The notes under the pieces: generated by a model
Database searches by the model: none
Told to the model about the DNA's origin: nothing
What the model saw: the letters and a program-made list of their open reading frames with translations, nothing else
Translations under genes and position numbers: made by a program
Part shown: positions 7,478-14,161 of the stretch, one piece after another
How positions within the stretch are numbered: position 1 is the first letter of the stretch
Layout of the letters: every line of letters begins with the position of its first letter
IMG/VR virus record: IMGVR_UViG_3300030098_004447
Span: 1 to 37,719 of that record
Origin: a virus
Direction: 5' to 3' (one strand)
Length of the DNA: 37,719 nucleotides

Positions 7478-8083
7478 TTATCCTTTCATTGATGTTAGTT
7501 TTCTAATTGTTGCCTCATAATTCGTAGAATTAATAGACAAGTCTTCCATTTTAGGTTTGATAACATCCCAATTACCAACCTCTTTGCTTAAATCTGTAAT
7601 AGATTTAATTTGGTCTAAATCAAGTTCGAGATCAGGAACTTGTTTTCTATATACATCATCTGCTACATTACAGAGACGATTAACTGCTACTTTAAAGCAA
7701 TCACTATTGGCTGCCTTTAGATCGTTCCCTAGGTCTACATAACCTTTTTGATTCTTGGCTATCCTATGGGCGGCAACACTATCAAAATATCTCTCAACTC
7801 CATGATCTATAATAGTCAATCTACCATGTAGAGATATAACTTGATCTCCTATAAATTCGTATTTTATAATCTCCCATTTCCATATTGGATAATGAGCATT
7901 TAACTGCTTTCGCATATAAGCCTCATCAACATAATCAAAGCCACCCTTAGCCTTGACAAATGCTTTTGGTGTAGGCACACTTGAAATAGAATCATGTTTA
8001 GATTGTAGGTTATCTTCTATCTCTAATAAACCACCATTCGTATGATTTTCTTTAACTTTATCTAGCATATTTTCTTGACTCAT
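7478..8083 (-). CDS. Rad52-type single-strand annealing protein (Sak-like)
   Basis: 201 residues. The core, residues about 47-147, carries features of Rad52-superfamily phage annealases: KGGFDYVDEAYMRKQLNAHY followed by WKWEI, alternating beta strands GDQVISLHGRLTI, and AANSDCFKVAVNRLCNVADDVY, matching the usual K-x-A-x-SDA-x-KRAA...G-x-x-x-Y region. Such proteins anneal complementary strands in phage recombination with an exonuclease partner; the Cas4-like nuclease two genes upstream is the obvious candidate. RBS AAAGGAGA precedes the ATG. Subfamily assignment (Sak versus DdrA-like) is uncertain. Confidence 0.7.
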   Translation of the reverse strand: MSQENMLDKVKENHTNGGLLEIEDNLQSKHDSISSVPTPKAFVKAKGGFDYVDEAYMRKQLNAHYPIWKWEIIKYEFIGDQVISLHGRLTIIDHGVERYFDSVAAHRIAKNQKGYVDLGNDLKAANSDCFKVAVNRLCNVADDVYRKQVPDLELDLDQIKSITDLSKEVGNWDVIKPKMEDLSINSTNYEATIRKLTSMKG

Positions 8084-8093
8084 ATAATCTCCT

Positions 8094-8393
8094 TTAATAT
8101 TTTTTTATTCCAAGCTCAGTAAACTGTTCAGTAAGCTGTTCATTAAACTTATCATTAGCTTTATTTTGATATTTATATTTTTTATTTTTATTGCTACACA
8201 TTTTACAGATTTCGCAATTTGAATCTAATAGTTTATAATATTCTTGATCAACCTCTTCTATCATTTCTTCATATTTTATACCACCACTAGACCACATTTT
8301 GCAATGGGTATCATTATTGTAAAATATGTGATATTTAGTGATCTTATTCTTATGAATCTTGCTCTTGGCAGATGATAATAACTTTATTTTCAT
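8094..8393 (-). CDS. Hypothetical Lys-rich protein with Cys cluster
   Basis: 99-residue basic protein between the Cas4-like nuclease and the annealing protein, which suggests membership in the recombination operon. Contains CEICKMC (about residues 60-66), possibly metal-binding, and a Lys/Asn-rich C-terminal half. RBS AAAGGA precedes the ATG, which abuts the nuclease stop. No family recognised. Confidence 0.6.
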   Translation of the reverse strand: MKIKLLSSAKSKIHKNKITKYHIFYNNDTHCKMWSSGGIKYEEMIEEVDQEYYKLLDSNCEICKMCSNKNKKYKYQNKANDKFNEQLTEQFTELGIKKY

Positions 8394-9206
8394 TTATAAT
8401 CCTTTATTTGCATCTTCTTGGCATCTATCCTTGAAATTACAATACTGACATTCCCACGTTGCTACAGGGGATACATCGTCTTGTAAAGTAGGTAGACTAG
8501 AATTGGAATGTTGTTTATTGATCCTTTCCCAAAAACCAAGGGCAGTCAAGAGTCTATCTTTACTGACCTCTTTATAACGTAACATGGAATTGTCTTTGTT
8601 ATAATATAAAATATACATCCCATCTAGCCTACCATACTCTTTCTGAACCCACAAACCATAAGTTGCTAATTGCAATTCTTGATGAATTGAAGGCTCTCTT
8701 CTCTCCTTCATCCTAGAGAAATTCTTTCTGTACTGGAAAGCACCAATGCTCTTGATATCATACAGATATACTCTTCCATCTCCTACGCATACTAGCAAAT
8801 CAAGAAATCCTCTGACTCTTATTTTTTTTAATATTATTTCTTTTTCTGTATATATATTATTTATATATATATTATATATACTAAAGTAAGAGTCACTTTT
8901 TTCAATTTTTTGAAATGCATCTTGAATGTCTTTATGTATTATTTCACCTAATCTAAAGAGACGTCTCACTCTCTTGTCGATAGTATTTGTAGGTTCGGCT
9001 CTCAATATAGTCTCATAGTATATTTTCCTAGAACACATCCCTGCAGAAGATGGTTTATAGTAATGAATATCCTTAGGCTTAATTTTATCTAGTTCTTCTC
9101 TTTCCTTCTTCTTAATTTCTAGAATATGATCATTGTATATCGATTGAATATCAATTGGGTTTTTCACGATTTTACTTTCCTTTATTTTTGGTTTTTTTGG
9201 GTGCAT
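8394..9206 (-). CDS. Cas4-like PD-(D/E)XK nuclease with Fe-S cysteines
   Basis: 270-residue nuclease of the Cas4/RecB type. The catalytic motifs are in order: GEIIH with His91, GFLDLLV with Asp136, LYDIKS with Asp150-x-Lys152, and the helix QELQLATYG (177-184). One Cys (C58, in GMCSRKIYYE) and a C-terminal WECQYCNFKDRC (C253, C256, C262) form the four-Cys arrangement of the Fe-S cluster in Cas4/AddB-like enzymes. It probably degrades one DNA strand to feed the Rad52-like annealing protein. No CRISPR array or other cas genes are present. It is the first gene of the leftward replication operon. No Shine-Dalgarno is obvious before its ATG; the leader holds an inverted repeat instead. Confidence 0.85.
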   Translation of the reverse strand: MHPKKPKIKESKIVKNPIDIQSIYNDHILEIKKKEREELDKIKPKDIHYYKPSSAGMCSRKIYYETILRAEPTNTIDKRVRRLFRLGEIIHKDIQDAFQKIEKSDSYFSIYNIYINNIYTEKEIILKKIRVRGFLDLLVCVGDGRVYLYDIKSIGAFQYRKNFSRMKERREPSIHQELQLATYGLWVQKEYGRLDGMYILYYNKDNSMLRYKEVSKDRLLTALGFWERINKQHSNSSLPTLQDDVSPVATWECQYCNFKDRCQEDANKGL

Positions 9207-9366
9207 AAATATACATCAGTTTGCATCATTTTGCAAAATAGTATTTTCAATATTTTAATCTTTTTTTTAATTTAATTAAATGATACATTAAAGTCTCATA
9301 TTATAATATAAATGATACTTTTTTTTTCAAGTCAAAATATATAATATATGATTAAAAAGTATATTA
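9207..9366 (-). promoter_or_regulatory. Promoter/operator region of the replication operon
   Basis: Very AT-rich gap between the terminator at 9.38 kb and the nuclease gene. On the minus strand TTGACT (9335-9330) is followed at 19 nt by TATATT (9310-9305), with TATAAT slightly further on (9305-9300). The sequence GTATCATTT occurs twice (9318-9310 and 9286-9278), 32 bp apart, about three helical turns. An inverted repeat TTTGCA-N6-TGCAAA (9220-9237) lies just before the start codon. This arrangement suits a regulated promoter, but the regulator is unknown. Confidence 0.45.
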
Positions 9367-9405
9367 TTTTTTTTAAAAAAAGATAGGGGAGATAATCCCC
9401 TATCT
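9367..9405 (-). terminator. Intrinsic terminator after the 9.4-13.4 kb gene block
   Basis: Perfect 9-bp stem AGATAGGGG (9381-9389) / CCCCTATCT (9397-9405) with a 7-nt loop. Read on the minus strand it is followed by TTTTTT (9380-9375). It lies 15 nt after the stop of the leftward gene at 9421, a textbook rho-independent terminator. Confidence 0.85.
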
Positions 9406-9420
9406 AATATTATCTTACTA

Positions 9421-9891
9421 TTAATACTCTTCATACTCATCTATGAGTTCACCTCTACCACTAATAAATCCTCTAAATTGGATTCCAGGTTCATTATATG
9501 TTAGTTCAATCCATAGATTAGGAAAGATTAATGCTACTTTTTCTAACCAAGGTATTGGTGGATTCCAAGCTGTGTTAAAAGTAAACCTTAATTCGTTATG
9601 TTTATATTTCATTATACAATCTGATGCATCCCATTTAGTACCCCAATTGTCGCAGCACCATTCATACCACCATATAGTAGTTCCATCTTCTAATTTATAT
9701 GGCTTCTCCTTGGTAGTTCCTTCTAGTTGACTAGGCATACATATTATAGAGCCAAGCAAGTTTGTTATACATTCTTTAGATGAACTATAGATTAGGGTTT
9801 CTCCTAGTAATCTTTTTAGTCTATTAAAATCAGGCTCTGCATCTTTTCCATCTGCTTTTATTATTAAGTTATTTTCACACCAATTAGGCAT
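9421..9891 (-). CDS. MPNWCxN-type (Api92/DUF1281-like) protein
   Basis: 156 residues beginning MPNWCENNLII, the hallmark of the YubB/Api92-like family found in phages and plasmids. Other family features are WWYEWCCDNWGTKWDA in the middle and FNTAWNPPIPW followed by a C-terminal GIQFRG region. The fold is thought to be ferredoxin-like and the function is unknown. It is the last gene before the 9.38-kb terminator, and its start overlaps the HNH gene by 8 nt. Confidence 0.8.
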   Translation of the reverse strand: MPNWCENNLIIKADGKDAEPDFNRLKRLLGETLIYSSSKECITNLLGSIICMPSQLEGTTKEKPYKLEDGTTIWWYEWCCDNWGTKWDASDCIMKYKHNELRFTFNTAWNPPIPWLEKVALIFPNLWIELTYNEPGIQFRGFISGRGELIDEYEEY

Positions 9892-10255
9892 TTGATTGTC
9901 TCCTTTTTTTTCTGTCTATTTTTAGTTGTTGTATAACCTTGTCATTACTTGGATGTTTTTGTCTATTTATATATTTAACACCCTTGCTATTTAAACATCT
10001 AACAAGCATTTCTACGTCCTTTAAAACCTCGTGACATCTCTTACATAGAGTCTTTACAAAGATTTCATGATACTCCCAAGCCCTTAATCTCTCACCATCT
10101 TTCTGCTGATATTGCCAATGATGTGCTTGTAATGGATTCTTAGTATTGATTATTTCTGTACAATGTGGATTTGTGCATTTGTATTTATCTCTAGAATATA
10201 TTTTTCTACGAAACTCATGCCATCTAGGGTCATCGAAATCATCTTTATATTGCAT
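9884..10255 (-). CDS. HNH endonuclease
   Basis: 123 residues from the ATG at 10255 (MQYKDDFDDPRW). A longer in-frame extension to 10321 exists but would overlap most of the upstream gene, so I reject it. Zinc ligands are CTNPHC (27-32) and CKRCHE (71-76), and the HNH core is AHHWQYQ (44-50) with a later His in EYHEIFVKTL. HNH enzymes in phages cut DNA; next to a packaging-capable phage they can act with terminase or as free-standing homing enzymes. It lies far from the terminase genes, so homing or host attack is possible. No flanking intron was seen. Confidence 0.8.
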   Translation of the reverse strand: MQYKDDFDDPRWHEFRRKIYSRDKYKCTNPHCTEIINTKNPLQAHHWQYQQKDGERLRAWEYHEIFVKTLCKRCHEVLKDVEMLVRCLNSKGVKYINRQKHPSNDKVIQQLKIDRKKRRQSNA

Positions 10256-10454
10256 AGCACTTACCATCTTTCGTAAAGAACAATGCTCCTGGACCATTAC
10301 CCTCATAGTCTTGTGATGCATATAACTTTACACCATTATCTAAAACCAATATCATACAATTGTTGCGACCTAAATCCCAACCTTCTTCTGTTGCTTCTTT
10401 TTGAGTCATAGGTCTTATGAATACTATTTTACCACCTAGTATTAGATTATCCAT
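10245..10454 (-). CDS. Conserved small phage protein (GNGPGALF family)
   Basis: 69 residues from ATG 10454, chosen because AAAGGAG lies 5 nt upstream; a GTG two codons earlier lacks that spacing. Sequence features are RPMTQKEATEEGWD and VLDNGVKLYASQDYEGNGPGALF. I recall this pattern in many phage small proteins of unknown role. It is probably a beta-barrel-like fold. It overlaps both neighbours, in keeping with coupled translation. Confidence 0.65.
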   Translation of the reverse strand: MDNLILGGKIVFIRPMTQKEATEEGWDLGRNNCMILVLDNGVKLYASQDYEGNGPGALFFTKDGKCYAI

Positions 10455-10611
10455 TCTCACTCCTTTCTGCTATATTTAGCATTGTTGATTCAATTCTGCC
10501 TATAAAAACGACAAAATCAAAATGATATTTTTTAGGTATTCTCTTGAGCATATCCTCATAATACATTTTATACTCTTCTTTATCTCTAAATTCTGCAAAT
10601 AGTCTAGCCAT
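10447..10611 (-). CDS. Hypothetical small protein
   Basis: 54 residues starting MARLFAEFRDKEEYKMYYED, with RBS AAAGGA before the ATG and an 8-nt overlap with the next gene. Charged, probably alpha-helical N-terminal half followed by a short hydrophobic stretch (FDFVVFIG). No family recognised. Confidence 0.55.
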   Translation of the reverse strand: MARLFAEFRDKEEYKMYYEDMLKRIPKKYHFDFVVFIGRIESTMLNIAERSENG

Positions 10612-10642
10612 GATTATCCTTTCATTATTATTTTAGTTATTA

Positions 10643-11206
10643 TTAACAACAATTACATTTATCCCACTCTATACCATTCCTACAAGTTTCACCCATCTTA
10701 TCCTTTCCTTGAACATATGCTAATGCTATAGTTAATTCTTTATATCTTTTAGTTAGAGATTCTTCTCGTTGTATAGTTATAGTTTTATCTATAAAACCAT
10801 CTATTATATCTTCTTTTAACTCAAATAGAGCATCTCCAATCTCATTTTCACTCCAAGATATATAAGGATTATTATGTAGTATGATCTGTCTCTTTAGCTT
10901 AGCATTCTCCTCTGATAGAGCATTCACTTCTTTTATAAGTTCCATATTTCTTTTAACTAAAGGATGCTCTTTATAAGGTCTGCGATCTTGAATATATACA
11001 CTAAAGGCATTAGCATTTTCTCTTTTTAGACTACCACCACTACCATAGTGAAATCCATCTTTAGGTTTTCTATACTTTATAAATAACCTATGTATGGACT
11101 TACTTTCTTTAGACATTTTATTAATCTTCTTAATAAAGTCTCTATTCTCTTGTGTATTAGGAACATTGCTAACTACATGATCATACTTATACTTATTATC
11201 TGACAT
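10643..11206 (-). CDS. Hypothetical coiled-coil protein with C-terminal Cys cluster
   Basis: 187 residues. Residues about 85-112 (VKRNMELIKEVNALSEENAK) have a heptad pattern typical of a short coiled coil. The C-terminus has CRNGIEWDKCNCC, four Cys that could bind metal. A GFHYGSGGS stretch near residue 50 is probably flexible. Start overlaps the previous gene by 11 nt. No function assigned. Confidence 0.6.
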   Translation of the reverse strand: MSDNKYKYDHVVSNVPNTQENRDFIKKINKMSKESKSIHRLFIKYRKPKDGFHYGSGGSLKRENANAFSVYIQDRRPYKEHPLVKRNMELIKEVNALSEENAKLKRQIILHNNPYISWSENEIGDALFELKEDIIDGFIDKTITIQREESLTKRYKELTIALAYVQGKDKMGETCRNGIEWDKCNCC

Positions 11207-11471
11207 AGTATTCTACTCCCTTCATATTTATATTGCTTATGGTTTCTAGGTTTATCATTCTATATGCATTTTTCTGCATATCAAATACCACTAGCATTGC
11301 TCTGTCTAGTGGATTAAATCTTAGGGATCCGCCTTTTAAATGTTTTTTAACTCCAAACCTACATATCATCTTTCTAATAGTTCCATCCTTCTTTAGGAAT
11401 ACTACAGAAAATATATTACTCTTGTTTTTCTCTAATAATGGTATTATATCTCTTCTACTAATTTTCTTCAT
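11196..11471 (-). CDS. Conserved small phage protein, SH3/WYL-like
   Basis: 91 residues with the pattern FSVVFLKKDGTIRKMICRFGVKKHLKGG...VVFDMQKNAYRMINLETI, which I recall from numerous phages and which looks like a small beta-barrel. Its start overlaps the previous stop by 1 nt. Function unknown; nucleic-acid binding is possible. Confidence 0.7.
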   Translation of the reverse strand: MKKISRRDIIPLLEKNKSNIFSVVFLKKDGTIRKMICRFGVKKHLKGGSLRFNPLDRAMLVVFDMQKNAYRMINLETISNINMKGVEYYVR

Positions 11472-11710
11472 TATTTATTCTCCTTAATAATTCTATAGAG
11501 CCATTCATTAGCTACATATATAGACTCTATTTGTACAAACTTTTCTTCTGCAATTTCTCTGTCTTCTTTATTTAAACCACTATAATCAGGCTCACCATTA
11601 TCATCAAATTTAAGTTCTCTATTCCAAATCATACATAGATACTCACTAACACCTCTTAATAAAGTTGTTGTTTGTTCTATATCTCTTTTATCTTGTTCTG
11701 TTATCTTCAC
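11471..11710 (-). CDS. Hypothetical small acidic protein
   Basis: 79-residue, probably helical protein with a GTG start (11710-11708) preceded by an AAAGG-containing leader. The region just upstream folds into a GNRA-capped hairpin, which may influence its expression. No motif or family recognised. Confidence 0.55.
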   Translation of the reverse strand: MKITEQDKRDIEQTTTLLRGVSEYLCMIWNRELKFDDNGEPDYSGLNKEDREIAEEKFVQIESIYVANEWLYRIIKENK

Positions 11711-11733
11711 TATTTATTCTACCTTTTCCTTTC

Positions 11734-11759
11734 TAGGGGATAGATTTCTCTACCCCCTA
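11734..11759 (-). promoter_or_regulatory. Hairpin with GAAA tetraloop in leader
   Basis: On the minus strand TAGGGGGTAGA (11759-11749) pairs with TCTATCCCCTA (11744-11734): 11 pairs including one G.U, capped by GAAA, a GNRA tetraloop. No T-tract follows, so it is not a normal terminator; it sits 24 nt before the GTG of the next gene. Because the G.U pair forms only on the minus strand, that strand is favoured. A role in mRNA processing, stability or translational control is possible. Confidence 0.5.
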
Positions 11760-11772
11760 TTGATTTATTTTT

Positions 11773-11850
11773 TTATAATATACTATCTGCTAGTGCATAT
11801 ATAATTATAAATATACATACAATAAATATTACTCCTTGCTCTACACTCAT
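11773..11850 (-). CDS. Putative tiny membrane peptide
   Basis: 25-residue peptide, MSVEQGVIFIVCIFIIIYAL then ADSIL, consisting almost wholly of one hydrophobic segment. ATG overlaps the upstream stop (ATGA) and AAGGAG lies upstream, arguing that it is translated. Could be a membrane-acting toxin-like or host-modulating peptide. Confidence is limited by its size. Confidence 0.4.
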   Translation of the reverse strand: MSVEQGVIFIVCIFIIIYALADSIL

Positions 11851-12095
11851 TTAATTCTCCTTCCACTAGAGAGTATGTCTCTAACATATGTATCTCCATA
11901 CTCCCATCTACCAAACGTAGCTTCACTTTTCGCAGCAGTAAACCATCTAGCAAATGAATTTTCTGCTTCTTTTTTAGGTGATTGATATTTCTTTAGAACT
12001 CTATACTCTATAACTCCAAATGCTGTTGAACACTCCCACACCTCATAAGGATTTTCTAGTTCTCTAGTTTTACTACAAGGGTTATTATTAGACAT
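11847..12095 (-). CDS. Conserved phage protein (YEVWE...ARWF...EYGDTYV)
   Basis: 82 residues containing NPYEVWEC, YRVLKKYQSPKKEAE, ARWFTAAKS and WEYGDTYVRDI. This conserved pattern is common in small phage proteins whose function is not known. Strong RBS AAGGAG precedes the ATG. It overlaps the upstream gene by 8 nt. Confidence 0.7.
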   Translation of the reverse strand: MSNNNPCSKTRELENPYEVWECSTAFGVIEYRVLKKYQSPKKEAENSFARWFTAAKSEATFGRWEYGDTYVRDILSSGRRIK

Positions 12096-12378
12096 ATTGG
12101 TCTCCTTTACTTTTTCTTATCATTGTGAATGGAACATTCCATAATTGTCCATCTATTTCTACAACTGCTCTAGTTATATTAATCTTATTGATAATTCCTA
12201 CCTCAGTTCGTTCTTTTCTAGGGCTATCAATATAAACTTTATCACCCTTTCTAAGTTCGTGCTTTATAGAACTACCAACTTCTTTTATTCTATCCATTAT
12301 AGCAGACTTCATTAGCCTTAATCTTTTAATGTCTGTAATCTGCATAATCTCTACTAGTATATCTTTGTCTTGGTTCAT
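12088..12378 (-). CDS. Hypothetical protein with KOW/SH3-like C-terminal half
   Basis: 96 residues. The N-terminal half is helical (DILVEIMQITDIKRLRLMKS). The second half, RKGDKVYIDSPR...VGIINKINITRAVVEIDGQ, reads like a small SH3/KOW-type beta-barrel. Its ATG overlaps the stop of the Gp88-like gene (ATGA). Function unknown. Confidence 0.6.
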   Translation of the reverse strand: MNQDKDILVEIMQITDIKRLRLMKSAIMDRIKEVGSSIKHELRKGDKVYIDSPRKERTEVGIINKINITRAVVEIDGQLWNVPFTMIRKSKGDQYV

Positions 12379-12965
12379 TTTATTACCTCTATTATTTGTT
12401 TAGTGGGTTCACCTAGAGTATAGCATAGTCTACAATCTAGGCATTTTCTATTACAATTAACATTGCTAGAATCTTTACTAACATTGTTAAAGACTTTGTC
12501 AAAATGTTTAGGAACTTTTACATCTAACTTATCTACATAAGGATTAGAATATATAAGTATTAGGTTCTTTGGCTTCCTCCTGGATTTCAATACTCTAGTA
12601 ACTATATTCTTACGTTTAGTCCAGAGAGTGAATGTAGTCATAGGTTGATTTTCACATATATTCATTATATTTTCTAGGTGTATAGAATTGATTAACTCTC
12701 CATGGCTATGAAATCTACCAATAGAACTAGGGCAAGGTGGTAGATATTCTCTAGAGTGAATCTTACTAGATAAGTATTTAGAGTTATTAAGGAATTTAGG
12801 CTTACAATTCTTTCTGAATGTAGACAACATACTCATAGAATAGCAAGACTTACATATTAGATTTTCTTTATTACTATTATACATAGACTTACAGAAATCA
12901 TTCTCTGTAGTATCTGTATTTAGGCTAGGTATTCCTAGCATTTTACCACTACCTACTGACCACAT
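12375..12965 (-). CDS. Cys-rich Gp88-like phage protein
   Basis: 196 residues from the ATG at 12965, chosen because a perfect AGGAGGT lies 5 nt upstream (minus strand of 12971-12977); an earlier ATG at 12986 has no such site. Motifs are MLGIPSLNT, C..SCYSM, RFHSHGEL, FTLWTKRKN, LILIYSNP and a C-terminal cluster CNRKCLDCRLCY. This order resembles the Gene 88 family of actinobacteriophages, which has a Cys-rich N-terminus, an RFH.xG segment and an IWTR segment. The biochemical role is unknown; metal or Fe-S binding is likely. Confidence 0.7.
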   Translation of the reverse strand: MWSVGSGKMLGIPSLNTDTTENDFCKSMYNSNKENLICKSCYSMSMLSTFRKNCKPKFLNNSKYLSSKIHSREYLPPCPSSIGRFHSHGELINSIHLENIMNICENQPMTTFTLWTKRKNIVTRVLKSRRKPKNLILIYSNPYVDKLDVKVPKHFDKVFNNVSKDSSNVNCNRKCLDCRLCYTLGEPTKQIIEVIK

Positions 12966-12966
12966 A

Positions 12967-13188
12967 TTATACCTCCTCTTTATCATTTATAAGGTCTTTT
13001 ACTTTGCCTAGTTTTTCTCTATCCATAGGACTCAAAGTATAAGAATTTAGTATCTCTTGTAGATATACTAATACTTCCTCTAGGTTTTGGTTATGCTTAT
13101 CCATAGTAGATAAGGCTTCTTTAGGGTCTAGGTTAAATCTCTTCATTAGATATAACCATTGCTCCAGACCTTTGATTTGTTTATTCAT
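12967..13188 (-). CDS. Hypothetical small helical protein
   Basis: 73 residues, charged and probably helical, with GAGGAG upstream of the ATG. Ends 1 nt before the next start. No recognisable family. Confidence 0.55.
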   Translation of the reverse strand: MNKQIKGLEQWLYLMKRFNLDPKEALSTMDKHNQNLEEVLVYLQEILNSYTLSPMDREKLGKVKDLINDKEEV

Positions 13189-13315
13189 TGTAATACTCCT
13201 CTTGTATTGTGTCTATTATACTTATACCACAATCTAGACATATAACATCTTCTTTGACATTAGTCTCTCTCTCATATGGTATATACTCTGTGTTCTTATG
13301 CTTACATTTATTCAT
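13181..13315 (-). CDS. Small zinc-ribbon protein
   Basis: 44 residues beginning MNKCKHKNTEY, with a second pair CLDCG at 27-31: C-x-H plus CxxC, a minimal zinc ribbon. GAGAGG lies upstream of the ATG and it overlaps the next gene by 8 nt. Function unknown. Confidence 0.6.
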   Translation of the reverse strand: MNKCKHKNTEYIPYERETNVKEDVICLDCGISIIDTIQEEYYNE

Positions 13316-13391
13316 TAGTGAAAACCTCTCTAATTAATGCTATGCTTATAATTATAATATTTATTATTAAATATATCTCTTCTAAATTCAT
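13308..13391 (-). CDS. Possible tiny membrane peptide
   Basis: 27-residue reading frame MNLEEIYLIINIIIISIALI followed by a charged tail. It overlaps the next gene by 8 nt like its neighbours, but no RBS is visible and the region is so AT-rich that an Ile/Asn-rich frame could arise by chance. Confidence 0.3.
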   Translation of the reverse strand: MNLEEIYLIINIIIISIALIREVFTNE

Positions 13392-13550
13392 TTGTTATAA
13401 AATTTTTGTAAGTCTAATAATATAAACAATATATGGTGTTTTTTAAAAAAATTGGAAATTTCTGAAAAAAAATTTCTAAAAAAGTTCCAAAAATTTGAAA
13501 AAATTTTATTCATATTTTTTATTTTAAGACCAAGTAAAAAAACAAGACGT
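13392..13550. other. Extremely AT-rich non-coding region upstream of the 13.4-9.4 kb gene block
   Basis: No credible gene. Homopolymeric A and T runs with inverted repeats TTGGAA (13452-13457) / TTCCAA (13485-13490) and GAAATTT/AAATTTC nested inside. It lies between a terminator and the first gene of the long leftward block, so it must contain that block's promoter, though I cannot pick -35/-10 boxes with confidence. An unwinding element or origin is also possible. Confidence 0.4.
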
Positions 13551-13585
13551 AAAAAAAGAGCCTAACTCCTGAAAATTAGGCTCTT
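13551..13585 (-). terminator. Intrinsic terminator
   Basis: Perfect 10-bp stem AAGAGCCTAA (13556-13565) / TTAGGCTCTT (13576-13585), 10-nt loop, followed on the minus strand by a T-run from 13557 to 13551. It closes the small leftward cluster 14.7-13.6 kb. Confidence 0.88.
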
Positions 13586-13610
13586 AATTTATCTATCTTA
13601 TTTAATGAAA

Positions 13611-14063
13611 TTAATCTTGATCTTGTTCAGATTGTTCCATTAGTTTTCTATTTTTAGCAACTAATCTTTTATCTGTCCAATCTGTCCAATTGACTCTTCC
13701 AACAATGTCATGATCAATTTTATTTTTGAAACCGATGTGACCCTCTTCAGTATCAATCAATTCTAAAATTTCATCTTTAGAAATTTCAAATGATGTCTTA
13801 CCATTGTTTGAAAGTTCATTCCAAAAGGTTTCGTTAAAATATCTAGTAACTTTTCTCTGAAAGGGTGTATGCAATTTTAAACCTTTCGGCAAGACTACAA
13901 GATCACGTTTTAAAAAGTTTTCTTTTATTTGGTTTTTTAAATCACTATCATCAATAAAAAGTAAACAATTATCTAGATTGGTTTGTTCTATTTGTTTTTT
14001 ACCATCTTTATTTGTAGACCATAAAGCACTATTATCTTCAATTACTTTTATGTATTTTTTCAT
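13611..14063 (-). CDS. Hypothetical acidic protein
   Basis: 150 residues, highly charged, with a C-terminus rich in Glu, Gln and Asp (MEQSEQDQD). Contains VNWTDWTDKR near residue 130. RBS AAGGAAAG precedes the ATG. It is the last gene of a separate leftward cluster with its own terminator, directly downstream of a tRNA-like minihelix. No family recognised. Confidence 0.6.
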   Translation of the reverse strand: MKKYIKVIEDNSALWSTNKDGKKQIEQTNLDNCLLFIDDSDLKNQIKENFLKRDLVVLPKGLKLHTPFQRKVTRYFNETFWNELSNNGKTSFEISKDEILELIDTEEGHIGFKNKIDHDIVGRVNWTDWTDKRLVAKNRKLMEQSEQDQD

Positions 14064-14093
14064 TTTATCTTTCCTTATGTTATTAAGTTAAAT

Positions 14094-14110
14094 TACTACA
14101 ATATGTAGTA
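14094..14110 (-). promoter_or_regulatory. Short hairpin between tRNA-like element and downstream gene
   Basis: TACTACA (14094-14100) / TGTAGTA (14104-14110), a 7-bp stem with a 3-nt loop. It follows the tRNA-like element on the minus strand with one base between them and precedes the gene starting at 14063. It could define the 3' end of the tRNA-like RNA or shield the leader. Confidence 0.4.
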
Positions 14111-14111
14111 G

Positions 14112-14155
14112 AACTTGCTTAAGGACTCGAACCTTAACTTGTACCATAGCAAGTT
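14112..14155 (-). ncRNA. tRNA-like minihelix (acceptor stem plus T-arm, no anticodon arm)
   Basis: Minus strand, 5' to 3': AACTTGC (14155-14149), an 11-nt linker TATGGTACAAG, T-stem TTAAGG, loop TTCGAGT, CCTTAA, then GCAAGTT (14118-14112). The T-arm GG-TTCGAGT-CC matches the tRNA consensus, the outer 7 bp mimic an acceptor stem, and the linker contains GGTA as in a D-loop. The anticodon arm and D stem are absent and no CCA follows. It therefore cannot be a decoding tRNA. A tRNA mimic, degraded tRNA, processing signal or attachment-site remnant are all possible. Confidence 0.5.
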
Positions 14156-14161
14156 TATTAT

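Noticed and set aside
8394-9206. CRISPR-associated Cas4 from a CRISPR locus
   Set aside because: No CRISPR repeats or other cas genes anywhere in the window. The nuclease fits phage recombination better.
14112-14155. Normal tRNA gene
   Set aside because: Only acceptor and T-arm can form. There is no room for D and anticodon arms, and no CCA follows.
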